Positions 57,209-64,000 of a stretch of 64,000 bases of DNA are shown here, one piece after another. The DNA comes from DATKKG01 sp035543015 (GTDB lineage: Archaea > Thermoproteota > Nitrososphaeria > Conexivisphaerales > DTJL01). Numbering within the stretch: position 1 is the first letter of the stretch; each line of letters starts with the position of its first letter. A model generated the notes under the pieces. It saw only the letters and a list, made by a program, of their open reading frames with translations. It was not told where the DNA came from and did no database searches. Both the position numbers and the translations under genes were made by a program. The stretch spans positions 62,001 through 126,000 of the forward strand of contig DATKKG010000075.1 in assembly GCA_035543015.1 (NCBI GenBank), given 5' to 3'.

Positions 57209-57834
57209 TCAGGAGGGGCGCCGAGGCGGACATCCTCCTGGGCAGGTGGCTGACCGAGAAGGCCGTGTTCAAGGTCAGGACCAAGAGAGCCTATATGATC
57301 AGAGAGCTGGACGAGCGGATGAGGGAGGCCCGGACGTCCAGGGAAGCCGAGCTGTTGAGCGCCGCCAAGCGGATGGGAGTCCCCACGCCACTGGTCTTCC
57401 ACGTGGACCTCGCCAAGTACACCATCGTCATGCAATACCTCGAAGGTCCCCGGCTCAAGGAGCTTCTCCAGAAGGACGAACCCCGGATCGATCTCTGCGA
57501 GACCATGGGGTCTCTCATGGCCAGGCTTCACGCCCACGGTGTGGTGCACGGCGACCCGACGACCTCCAATCTCATCCTCTCCGGGGGCAAGCTTGCGCTC
57601 ATAGACTTCGGCCTCTCCTACAGGTCCGGTTCCGTCGAGGACATAGCGGTCGACCTCCACCTTGTGAAGGAAGTCCTTCAGAGCGCCCACAGCTCCGTCA
57701 GCAGGGCGGCCCTAGAGGAGTTCAGGGAGGGATACCTCCGCGAAAGCGGGGCCGCTGCGGAACAGATATGGCGGCGGGTGGCCGACATTGAGCGCAGGGG
57801 AAGGTATGCGAGGTCCGAATGGGGAGGCGACTGA
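57196..57834 (+). CDS. bud32: KEOPS subunit Bud32 (small atypical kinase/ATPase)
   Basis: This 212-residue atypical kinase controls Kae1 by ATP hydrolysis. The catalytic loop HGDPTTSNLIL (about residues 116-126) and the DFG loop IDFGLSYRS are seen, and the P-loop is reduced, as usual in Bud32. The last residues ERRGRYARSEWGGD are basic. It overlaps kae1 by 13 nt, indicating co-translation. The next gene starts directly after its stop. Confidence 0.92.
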   Translation: MERLIRRGAEADILLGRWLTEKAVFKVRTKRAYMIRELDERMREARTSREAELLSAAKRMGVPTPLVFHVDLAKYTIVMQYLEGPRLKELLQKDEPRIDLCETMGSLMARLHAHGVVHGDPTTSNLILSGGKLALIDFGLSYRSGSVEDIAVDLHLVKEVLQSAHSSVSRAALEEFREGYLRESGAAAEQIWRRVADIERRGRYARSEWGGD

Positions 57835-58386
57835 ATGGAGATAGCGATGGCCACCTCCAACCCCCACAAGCTGGAGGAGGCGAACTACGTGTTGAAGGAC
57901 TTCGGGGTCACCCTCTTGGCCGAGGATGTCAAGGGACCCGAGATCCAGGACCTGGATCCCGTCGTGGTCGCAAGGTCCTGCCTGGAAGCCATCCTTCCCA
58001 CCTTCGGCGGGCCCCTTGTCGTCGAAGACACAGCCCTCTGCGTCCGGGCGCTGAACGGCTTCCCAGGGGCGCTGGCTTCGCACGCCTTCAGTACAATAGG
58101 GAACCGCGGCATCATCACGCTTCTCGAGAAGGCGAACGACCGCTCCGCGTACTTCGACGCCGCGGTCGCCTACGGAGTGCCCTCCGGTCAGATCTGGGTC
58201 TTCACCGGAAGGGCCTACGGCTCCATTTCGGAGGAGCCCCGAGGCGAGATGGGGTTCGGATTCGACCCGATCTTCATACCCGAAGGCCACCGGAAGACCT
58301 TCGGCGAGATGACCTTGGATGAGAAGAGCAAGATCTCTCACAGGGCGCTCGCTTTCAGGAGGCTCGGTTCATGGGTCATCCGCTGA
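57835..58386 (+). CDS. rdgB: XTP/dITP diphosphatase (RdgB/HAM1 family)
   Basis: This 183-residue enzyme removes non-canonical purine triphosphates from the nucleotide pool. The family motif MATSNPHKLEEAN (residues 5-17), VVEDTALCV and FGFDPIF are all present. It starts with no gap after bud32. The operon includes kae1, bud32 and this gene. A YjjX-type enzyme is also in the window (31475). Confidence 0.92.
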   Translation: MEIAMATSNPHKLEEANYVLKDFGVTLLAEDVKGPEIQDLDPVVVARSCLEAILPTFGGPLVVEDTALCVRALNGFPGALASHAFSTIGNRGIITLLEKANDRSAYFDAAVAYGVPSGQIWVFTGRAYGSISEEPRGEMGFGFDPIFIPEGHRKTFGEMTLDEKSKISHRALAFRRLGSWVIR

Positions 58387-58408
58387 CGGGCGCTTCTCGG
58401 GAGGAATT

Positions 58409-58416
58409 GTTATATG
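58409..58416 (+). promoter_or_regulatory. TATA box of the rps15 operon
   Basis: GTTATATG lies about 26-33 nt upstream of the ATG at 58442, giving a leaderless mRNA for the S15 transcript. Confidence 0.55.
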
Positions 58417-58441
58417 CTGGGGTTAGGGAGGTCTGAAGGAC

Positions 58442-58891
58442 ATGGCTAGGAGACACAGTCATCGCCATGGGAAGTCGCATTCCAGCAGACCCCCCTCCAT
58501 CATATCCACCCAGTGGATCAACTACAACGCGGAGTCGGTCGAGTCAGTCATAGTCAAGCTCGCCAAGGAAGGGGACTATCCTAGCGTCATCGGCATCAAG
58601 CTCAGAGACGAGTACGGCGTGCCGCTTTCGAAGAAGCTCATCGGAAAGACGGTCACCGAAGTCCTGGAGAAGGCAGGATTGGCGCCTCCGGTTCCGGAGG
58701 ATCTCAACAACCTGCTCAACAAGGCGAGGCGCCTTCAGGCTCACCTCAGGATCCACAAGACCGACAAGAAGAACATACATTCTCTCGAGCTCCTGGAGGC
58801 CTCAATCCACCGCCTGTCATTGTACTACAAGAGGAAGGGCACGCTGCCGAAGGACTGGAAGTACAGCGCCCAAGTGGCACAACTAGCGTGA
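58442..58891 (+). CDS. rps15: Ribosomal protein S15 (archaeal uS15)
   Basis: This 149-residue 30S protein has the archaeal/eukaryotic N-terminal extension (MARRHSHRHGKSHSSRPPS, basic) and the S15 core (about residues 60-149, with LRIHKTDKKNIHSLELLEASIHRL-type helix). It binds 16S rRNA helix 22. It starts a block with the DHH nuclease, Pcc1, SerRS and S3Ae, an order typical of archaea. A TATA box lies just upstream. Confidence 0.95.
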   Translation: MARRHSHRHGKSHSSRPPSIISTQWINYNAESVESVIVKLAKEGDYPSVIGIKLRDEYGVPLSKKLIGKTVTEVLEKAGLAPPVPEDLNNLLNKARRLQAHLRIHKTDKKNIHSLELLEASIHRLSLYYKRKGTLPKDWKYSAQVAQLA

Positions 58892-58901
58892 TGGAGTAGG
58901 A

Positions 58902-60296
58902 ATGCCTGACGTCGAGGCCTTTCGCAGGGCGGCTTCGGAGAACGGCATTCACCTTAAGGAGCTGGCGAAGCAGAAAGCTAGCATTCTGATGCTGGGGCAC
59001 ATAGACGCCGACGGCATAGCCTCGATGGGCGTCCTGGCCAGGGCCCTCGCCCAAGACGACGGCCTTTTCACCGCCAGGGCCATCGCGGACGTCAACCCCC
59101 GCCTCCTGGATGAAGTGGCCAAGGAAGGCTTCGACTTCTATCTGTTCTGCGAAGTGGGAAGCGGCCACGTGCCGCTCATCGAGGAGCACCTGAAGGGCAA
59201 GTACCTCCTGGTGGACCACCACCAGCTGACGGACGAGGAAAGGGACAACCCCCACGTCTTCAACGTCAATTCGTACGGCTTCGACGGGGCCAGGGAGCTC
59301 TCCGGTGCCGGAGTCAGTTACTACCTGGCCTCGAACATGGCCAGCGGCGCCCGCTCCATGGCATGGCTCGCCGTCGTGGGAGCCCTGGGGGACAGGCAGG
59401 ATCAGGGAACCAAGCGCTCGCTCCTCGGCCTCAACGAGCAGCTGGCCACGGAGGCGATGGCGACGGGTCACCTTGAACTGGTTGACGACCTGCTCGTCTT
59501 CGGCCGGGGCGTCCGTCCAATCCACGAATCAGTCGCCATGACCTTCGACCCCTACATCCAGGGCCTCTCCGGAAACAAGGACGCCTGCCTCGCCGCCCTG
59601 CAGTCCGCAGGGCTGGAGCTGAAGGAGGCGTCAAGATGGAGGGTCACCTCGGAGCTCACAGCCGAAGAGAAGGAGAGGCTGGTCCTCACCCTGACCCCAT
59701 ACCTGGAGATCTCGGGCGAGCAGGCCGCCGGCATAACCGGCAACGTCTACCTTCTGAAGAAGGAGGACGAGCGCACCTACCTCAGAGACGCCCGGGACTT
59801 CGCTTCCCTGCTGGACGCCACGGGCAGGATGAACAAGGCCGGGCTCGGCATCGCTCTCTGCATGGGCGACCGCGGCTCGGCGCTGACGGACGCCGAGAAG
59901 ACGCTCATCGAGTTCCGGAACACGGTGGTCCGATACCTGCACGTGCTCCTTTCGGACGAGGAGCGGGTGATTCAGGACGGGCCCCTTGTCCAGCTGGTGG
60001 GAGACGGCATAGTCCAGGAGAACATGACCGGCGCCCTCTCAAACGCCCTCTCCAACATGCCTCAGCTCAAGGGCAAGCTCATCGTCCTCCGGACAATCAC
60101 CAAGTCGGGCGAAATCAAATTCTCGGTGCGCAAGGGGAGGGGCGCCTTCTCGTCGTTGAACCTGGGCAGCATCATGCTTCGGTCCGCTGCCATCGCCGGA
60201 GGCAACGGAGGCGGCCACGACTCTGCGGCCGGCGCAAGGGTGCCCGCCGTCAAGGCCGGCATGTTCTACGAGAAGCTCAAGAGTGGCGTCTCTTGA
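58902..60296 (+). CDS. DHH-family single-strand exonuclease (GAN/RecJ-like)
   Basis: This 464-residue nuclease has the DHH motifs: HIDADG (H33, D35, D37), DHH at 105-107 and the C-terminal DHHA1 loop GGNGGGHDSAAGARV. In the archaeal GINS-associated nuclease group, it works at the replication fork or on RNA ends. An oddity is CEVGSG, where motif II has Glu84 at the usual Asp position. It begins 11 nt after rps15 and is joined to Pcc1 by a TTGA overlap, as in other archaea. Confidence 0.9.
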   Translation: MPDVEAFRRAASENGIHLKELAKQKASILMLGHIDADGIASMGVLARALAQDDGLFTARAIADVNPRLLDEVAKEGFDFYLFCEVGSGHVPLIEEHLKGKYLLVDHHQLTDEERDNPHVFNVNSYGFDGARELSGAGVSYYLASNMASGARSMAWLAVVGALGDRQDQGTKRSLLGLNEQLATEAMATGHLELVDDLLVFGRGVRPIHESVAMTFDPYIQGLSGNKDACLAALQSAGLELKEASRWRVTSELTAEEKERLVLTLTPYLEISGEQAAGITGNVYLLKKEDERTYLRDARDFASLLDATGRMNKAGLGIALCMGDRGSALTDAEKTLIEFRNTVVRYLHVLLSDEERVIQDGPLVQLVGDGIVQENMTGALSNALSNMPQLKGKLIVLRTITKSGEIKFSVRKGRGAFSSLNLGSIMLRSAAIAGGNGGGHDSAAGARVPAVKAGMFYEKLKSGVS

Positions 60297-60544
60297 AGGC
60301 TTCCGTGAAGGTCACCATCTCCACAGGGGACCCCTCGCTCGCAAATGCGCTCTACTCCAGCCTCAAGCCCGACAACGTCGACTTCCCTCCGGGCCTTTCG
60401 ATCGTGATGAGGCGCAGCGGAGGTTCCCTGACGATCACGTTTCGTGCTCCCGACGTCACAGATACGCTTATTTCCACGGTGGATGATGTGTTTGAAGCAT
60501 GTGGGGTCTCTCTTCTCGGGATCCGCTCTTCGGAGGGGAACTAG
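60293..60544 (+). CDS. pcc1: KEOPS subunit Pcc1-like protein
   Basis: This 83-residue protein has the beta-alpha-beta-beta-alpha pattern of Pcc1, which dimerises to bridge KEOPS complexes. LKASVKVTIS and SLTITFRAPDVTDTLISTVDDVF with the terminal GVSLLGI are typical. It starts at TTG 60293, overlapping the DHH-nuclease stop as TTGA. The conserved gene order S15, DHH, Pcc1, SerRS, S3Ae supports the call. Confidence 0.8.
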   Translation: MKASVKVTISTGDPSLANALYSSLKPDNVDFPPGLSIVMRRSGGSLTITFRAPDVTDTLISTVDDVFEACGVSLLGIRSSEGN

Positions 60545-60549
60545 GCTAG

Positions 60550-61830
60550 ATGCTGGACATGAAGTTCGTCAGGGAGAACCCTGACCTCGTCAAGGAATAC
60601 CTTAGGAAGAGGCATGTCGAGTTCCCTCTGGACAACCTCCTCTTGCTGGACATGCAGCGTCGGAGCCTCATCGTCGAGCTTCAGGACCTGCGGCACAGGA
60701 GGAACGTCACGTCCGAACAGGTCGCCGTGATGAAGTCCAAGAAGCAGGACGCTTCGAAGGTCATCGCCGAGATGCGCGAGGTCTCGGGGAAGATATCGTC
60801 CGACGAAGAGGGCCTCCGCAGGACGGAGGAGGAGCTGCACCGCCTGCAGCTGGGCCTTCCCAACGTCGTCCATGAAAGCGTCCCCGACTGCATAGGGGAC
60901 GAGAACAGCGTGGAGGTCAGGCGCTGGGGAGCGCCGAGACCCATGGAGTTCAAGGTCAAGGATCACATTGACCTCGGCAGCTCTCTGGACATCATTGACA
61001 CCGAAAGGGGGGCCAAGGTGGCGGGGGCCCGCTTCTACTACCTGAAGGGGGACCTGGTCCGCCTGAACTTCGCCCTCATCCAGTTCGCGCTAGAATTCGG
61101 CCAGAAGAGGGGCTACACCGTCATGCAGCCGCCGTTCATGCTTAGGAGGGAGATTATGGAGGGCGCCGTCGACCTCGCCGCGTTCGAAGACTCCATCTAC
61201 AAGGTCGATGGAGAAGACCTCTACCTCCTGACGACGTCCGAGCACGCCCTCCTCGCCTACCATGCAGACGAGATACTCGATGGATCACGCCTCCCCTTGA
61301 GGTACCTCGGCGTATCGCCTTGCTTCAGGAAGGAGGCCGGCGCCCACGGGAGGGACACGAAGGGGATCTTCAGGGTGCACCAGTTCGAGAAGGTCGAGCA
61401 GTTCGTCTTCGCGAGGCCGGAGGACTCCTGGCCGGAGCATGAAAGGCTCATAGAGAACGCCGAGCTTTTCTTTCAGAAGCTGGGTCTCCCCTACAGGGTC
61501 GTGAACATATGCTCCGGCGACCTGGGAGCCCCGGCCGCCAAGAAGTACGACCTGGAGGTCTGGCTCCCCGGCCAGGGAATGTTCAGGGAGGCCGTGTCCT
61601 GCTCCAACTGCACCGACTGGCAGGCTAGGCGACTGGCGGTCAGGTTCAGGGACAGGATGGGCGACGAGCCTCGCCTCGTGCACACGCTGAACTCGACCCT
61701 CGTGGCTACCACCCGAGCCCTCATCGCGATAATGGAGAACAACCAGATGGCTGACGGCTCTTTCGAGATACCCGAGCCCCTCCGCAAGTACATGGACGGC
61801 AGGGAGAAGATATCCTCTCTCGCTAGCTAG
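60550..61830 (+). CDS. serS: Seryl-tRNA synthetase
   Basis: This 426-residue class II synthetase charges tRNA-Ser. The N-terminal coiled-coil (about residues 28-100) binds the tRNA long arm. The catalytic domain has motif 2 FRKEAGAHGRDTKGIFRVHQF and motif 3 (HTLNSTLVATTRAL). It belongs to the common type rather than the rare methanogenic type. It starts 5 nt after pcc1. Its length is normal. Confidence 0.94.
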   Translation: MLDMKFVRENPDLVKEYLRKRHVEFPLDNLLLLDMQRRSLIVELQDLRHRRNVTSEQVAVMKSKKQDASKVIAEMREVSGKISSDEEGLRRTEEELHRLQLGLPNVVHESVPDCIGDENSVEVRRWGAPRPMEFKVKDHIDLGSSLDIIDTERGAKVAGARFYYLKGDLVRLNFALIQFALEFGQKRGYTVMQPPFMLRREIMEGAVDLAAFEDSIYKVDGEDLYLLTTSEHALLAYHADEILDGSRLPLRYLGVSPCFRKEAGAHGRDTKGIFRVHQFEKVEQFVFARPEDSWPEHERLIENAELFFQKLGLPYRVVNICSGDLGAPAAKKYDLEVWLPGQGMFREAVSCSNCTDWQARRLAVRFRDRMGDEPRLVHTLNSTLVATTRALIAIMENNQMADGSFEIPEPLRKYMDGREKISSLAS

Positions 61831-61835
61831 AACGG

Positions 61836-61842
61836 TTTATAT
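61836..61842 (+). promoter_or_regulatory. TATA box of rps3ae
   Basis: TTTATAT lies about 35 nt upstream of the S3Ae ATG at 61875, so S3Ae may have its own promoter besides read-through from serS. Confidence 0.5.
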
Positions 61843-61874
61843 CTTCGACGAAGAAGGGCTTATCGCGTAGCGGC

Positions 61875-62510
61875 ATGCCGCGAAAGACAGCGAAGGTAAA
61901 AGACAAGTGGCGCGAGAAGTCCTGGCTCGAAGTCATAGCCCCCAGCAGCTTCGGAGGGGTGCAGATCGCGAAGATACCGGCCACGGACGCCAACAAGGCG
62001 GTCGACAGGGTCATCCAGACGACGCTCTACGACCTCTTGAAACAGGACCCGTCTCACTACTCCATCAAGGTCTCGTTCGTAATCACGAAGATCGACGGCA
62101 ACAAGGCTTTCACCACCTTCAGGGGCCACGAGTATGCCCGCGAATACATGAGGAGCCTGGTCAGAAGGGGCTCTTCAATGGTGGGCCTGATAAAGGATTA
62201 CACTTCGAGGGACGGCTTCCTGCTGAGGGTCTACCTCATAGCCTTCACCCAGGGGAGGGTGAACAGCTCCAGGAAGCGCAGGATCCGCGAGGCAGCCGAC
62301 AAGGTGCTCACGGAGAGGTCGGCGGCACTGGACTACGAGCAACTGGTGCAGGAGATAGTCCTCAACAAGACGGCGTCCGAGATCTTCGCGGAAGCGAAGA
62401 AGATCAGCATGCTCCGACACCTGGGCATTCGGAAGACCAAGCTTCTGGAGGCCCCCAAGGAGCAGCCGGCTCCGGCCCCGGAGGCCGCCGCCGAGACTAC
62501 GCCCTCCTAG
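61875..62510 (+). CDS. rps3ae: Ribosomal protein S3Ae (eS1)
   Basis: This 211-residue 30S protein has the S1e pattern (KDKWREKSWLEVIAPSSFG, AREYMRSLVRRGSSM, LRHLGIRKTKLL). It is near the mRNA exit and interacts with the platform. The C-terminus has an Ala/Pro/Glu-rich tail (about 195-211) that overlaps the convergent ychF stop by 14 nt. Own TATA at 61836-61842. Confidence 0.94.
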   Translation: MPRKTAKVKDKWREKSWLEVIAPSSFGGVQIAKIPATDANKAVDRVIQTTLYDLLKQDPSHYSIKVSFVITKIDGNKAFTTFRGHEYAREYMRSLVRRGSSMVGLIKDYTSRDGFLLRVYLIAFTQGRVNSSRKRRIREAADKVLTERSAALDYEQLVQEIVLNKTASEIFAEAKKISMLRHLGIRKTKLLEAPKEQPAPAPEAAAETTPS

Positions 62511-63693
62511 ACGCGGCCACTATCTTGATTACGTCTCCGTCCTTCAGCTGGTGCTCTGCCCCCAGCCGTGTCTTCTTCTTCGCATCGACGGCGTAGAGGA
62601 AGCTCTCGGCCAGGTCGCTGTGCACCTTCGCGGCGAGGTCCTTGGCCGTCGAGCCTTTCGGGAGGACGAACGCGTCCGGTAGCACGTTTCCGTTCTTGTC
62701 CGAGAACCTGTTTTCGTCTTCGACGGGGTAGACCACTATGCCGTTGAGGAGGCCGTAGTAGGCCTCGTTGAGCGCCTTCTGGATCCCCGTGGACCCGTAG
62801 GGCTGCAGGACCTTCTCCTTGACGAACTCCAAAGCCTTCGTCTGCTCCGGGCTGGGCGCCGAACCCTCCTTGAGAACGAACGTGCCGTCGCCAGGAGAGT
62901 AGGCGATCATCCCCTTCTCGGCCGCCTTCCTGAGGAGAAGCTCTGCCGCTGCGGAGGTGGGGACCACGATCCGTCCCGTCTCTTGCAGCCTCTTCAGGTT
63001 GGCTGCGGCCGTCGGCATGTCCGCCTTGTTGCCGGCGATGAGGATGGGCTTGTTCGTCTTCCGCAGCTCCGACGCGAACCTGGCCACTTCTTCGTCGGTC
63101 CAGTCGGACATCTTCTTGGCCTCCAGCTGGGCCTTCCTGACTGCCTCCAGCATGTCGGCCGTTGAGACCCCAAGGCCCGTGAGCTTCTCGGCGACGGCCT
63201 CCTTGGCCTTCGACGGCTCGATGTGTCGGGTCATCTTGGCCCAGTCCTTGACCAGGATGCCGGTGAGCCACAGATCGTATTCCTCCTCGACGAACGAGAC
63301 GTCTTCAAGGGGATCCTGGGTCCCGGGGGTCACCACCTTCCCCTCCTTGTCCGTGCCCCCCGACGCGTCGACCACATGGATGAGAGCGTCGGCCCTCCTT
63401 AGGTCGTCCAGGAACTTGTTCCCCAGGCCCAGACCTTTGGATGCGCCAGGTATCAGCCCAGCGACGTCCACCAGCTTGACCGGGATCCTCCTCACCCCGT
63501 CCACGCAGGCGCTGTTCCTCGGGTTGTCCTGGACCCCAAGCTCCCTGCAAACGCACTTCTTGGTGATGTAGGCCACCCCGACGTTGGGCTCTATGGTCGT
63601 GAAGGGATAATTCGCGACAGGTGCATCTAGGAGAGTTGCCGCGTTGAAGAAGCTCGATTTCCCGGTGTTGGGCTTCCCTATCAGGCCCACCAT
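62497..63693 (-). CDS. ychF: YchF/OLA1-type translation-associated ATPase
   Basis: This 398-residue OBG-family protein binds ATP more than GTP and associates with ribosomes. The P-loop is GKPNTGKSS (residues 6-14), followed by PFTTIEPNVGVAYI and VDVAGLIPGASKGLGLG. The C-terminal TGS domain (about 310-395) ends with LKDGDVIKIVAASRRA. I start at ATG 63693. The frame is open upstream to an ATG at 63819, but those 42 residues overlap the divergent gene. It is divergent from the flavoprotein gene. Confidence 0.92.
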   Translation of the reverse strand: MVGLIGKPNTGKSSFFNAATLLDAPVANYPFTTIEPNVGVAYITKKCVCRELGVQDNPRNSACVDGVRRIPVKLVDVAGLIPGASKGLGLGNKFLDDLRRADALIHVVDASGGTDKEGKVVTPGTQDPLEDVSFVEEEYDLWLTGILVKDWAKMTRHIEPSKAKEAVAEKLTGLGVSTADMLEAVRKAQLEAKKMSDWTDEEVARFASELRKTNKPILIAGNKADMPTAAANLKRLQETGRIVVPTSAAAELLLRKAAEKGMIAYSPGDGTFVLKEGSAPSPEQTKALEFVKEKVLQPYGSTGIQKALNEAYYGLLNGIVVYPVEDENRFSDKNGNVLPDAFVLPKGSTAKDLAAKVHSDLAESFLYAVDAKKKTRLGAEHQLKDGDVIKIVAASRRA

Positions 63694-63697
63694 CAAC

Positions 63698-63703
63698 TTA
63701 TAA
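63698..63703 (+). promoter_or_regulatory. TATA box of the flavoprotein gene
   Basis: TTATAA lies 24-30 nt upstream of the GTG at 63728, so that mRNA is probably leaderless. Confidence 0.5.
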
Positions 63704-63727
63704 TGAACCCTCCTCCCGTATGCAGTT

Positions 63728-64000
63728 GTGGGAAGCAGGAAGGTTGTTATTGTAGGTTGTGGGCTGGCCGGTACCACCGCCGCCGAAGCCGCCCGCAAGC
63801 AGGACAGAAGCGCCTCCATAACTGTCGTGGAATCGACACCCCATCACGAGTACTCCCGTTGCGGCCTCCCCTATGTCGTATCGGGGGACGTCCAGCCTCC
63901 GTCCAGCCTTTTCCTGAACAAGAAGGCGTACTACCAGGACTCCCTGAAGGTCAGCCTCAGCCTGGGCACCTCACTTGAAGAGATAGACGTCGAAGGAATG
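63728..64000 (+). CDS. FAD-dependent pyridine nucleotide-disulfide oxidoreductase, N-terminal part
   Basis: The window ends inside this gene, leaving 91 residues. They show the FAD dinucleotide fold VVIVGCGLAGTTAAEAAR (from residue 6) and the single-cysteine redox motif YSRCGLPYVVSG (C45), as in CoA-disulfide reductase or NADH oxidase/peroxidase (Pyr_redox_2). The start is GTG 63728, 24-30 nt from the TATA box. The NAD-binding and dimer domains would follow outside the window, so the exact activity cannot be settled. Confidence 0.8.
   Translation, partial: MGSRKVVIVGCGLAGTTAAEAARKQDRSASITVVESTPHHEYSRCGLPYVVSGDVQPPSSLFLNKKAYYQDSLKVSLSLGTSLEEIDVEGM

Noticed and set aside
1..64000. CRISPR arrays, IS elements and integrase genes
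   Set aside because: I saw no regularly spaced repeats, transposase motifs or flanking inverted repeats, and no attachment-site duplication near either tRNA gene.

Overview
The window is 64 kb of GC-rich archaeal chromosome. The archaeal marks are ribosomal proteins S15 and S3Ae, aEF1-beta, Cdc48, FEN1, the RNase P proteins Rpp30 and Pop5, KEOPS subunits (Kae1, Bud32, Pcc1), a bulge-helix-bulge tRNA intron, pyruvoyl-dependent arginine decarboxylase, and TATA boxes about 25-30 nt upstream of start codons. Kae1 and Bud32 are separate genes rather than the fusion common in euryarchaea, and a DUF1512 protein is present. This fits the TACK group, perhaps a non-marine Nitrososphaeria-like lineage, but the placement is inference. 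Many genes look leaderless and start with TTG or GTG.

Layout. 1-4.2 kb: tail of a Mg2+ P-type ATPase, small hypotheticals, a UbiA prenyltransferase, a VOC protein and a surface protein. 4.4-8.2 kb: MsrA, then a DUF1512 / HtrA-like protease / PPOX set divergent from an HxlR regulator. 8.2-12.3 kb: DedA, then a BlaI-type repressor overlapping a BlaR1-topology membrane metalloprotease, divergent from a membrane-anchored HtrA protease. Three copies of one operator lie in the shared promoter region. 12.3-18.5 kb: isochorismatase-like hydrolase, a fused relic of 3-hydroxyacyl-CoA dehydrogenase and thiolase, DeoC, macro domain, a SHOCT/PadR pair with a perfect palindrome, flavin reductase, tRNA-Gly and pyroglutamyl peptidase. 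18.5-33 kb: mostly single metabolic and repair genes (DMT exporter, cysteine synthase family, M24 peptidase, acetyltransferases, CysRS, zincin-like proteins, ROK kinase, AlkD-like protein, NTPase). 33-36.4 kb: methylmalonyl-CoA mutase large and small subunits with the MeaB chaperone.

36.3-44.7 kb: beta-propeller surface protein, hemerythrin protein, an intron-containing tRNA-Phe, a SelB-like protein without a GTP-binding loop, a DUF4097-like membrane protein, HAD, CBS, arginine decarboxylase, and a three-gene membrane operon ending in a membrane-tethered winged-helix regulator. 44.7-54 kb: phosphohexomutase and geranylgeranyl reductase, tiny zinc-ribbon proteins, aEF1-beta, Cdc48, FEN1, Pcm, DUF371, Lrp/AsnC and acylphosphatase. 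54-64 kb: RNase P operon, then the KEOPS / S15 / DHH nuclease / Pcc1 / SerRS / S3Ae information-processing block, YchF, and the start of a flavoprotein disulfide reductase.

The most unusual module is the BlaI/BlaR1-like/HtrA divergon. Its gene order, membrane topology and triple operator suggest an archaeal envelope-stress proteolysis circuit. No CRISPR array, insertion sequence, integrase or rRNA was seen.
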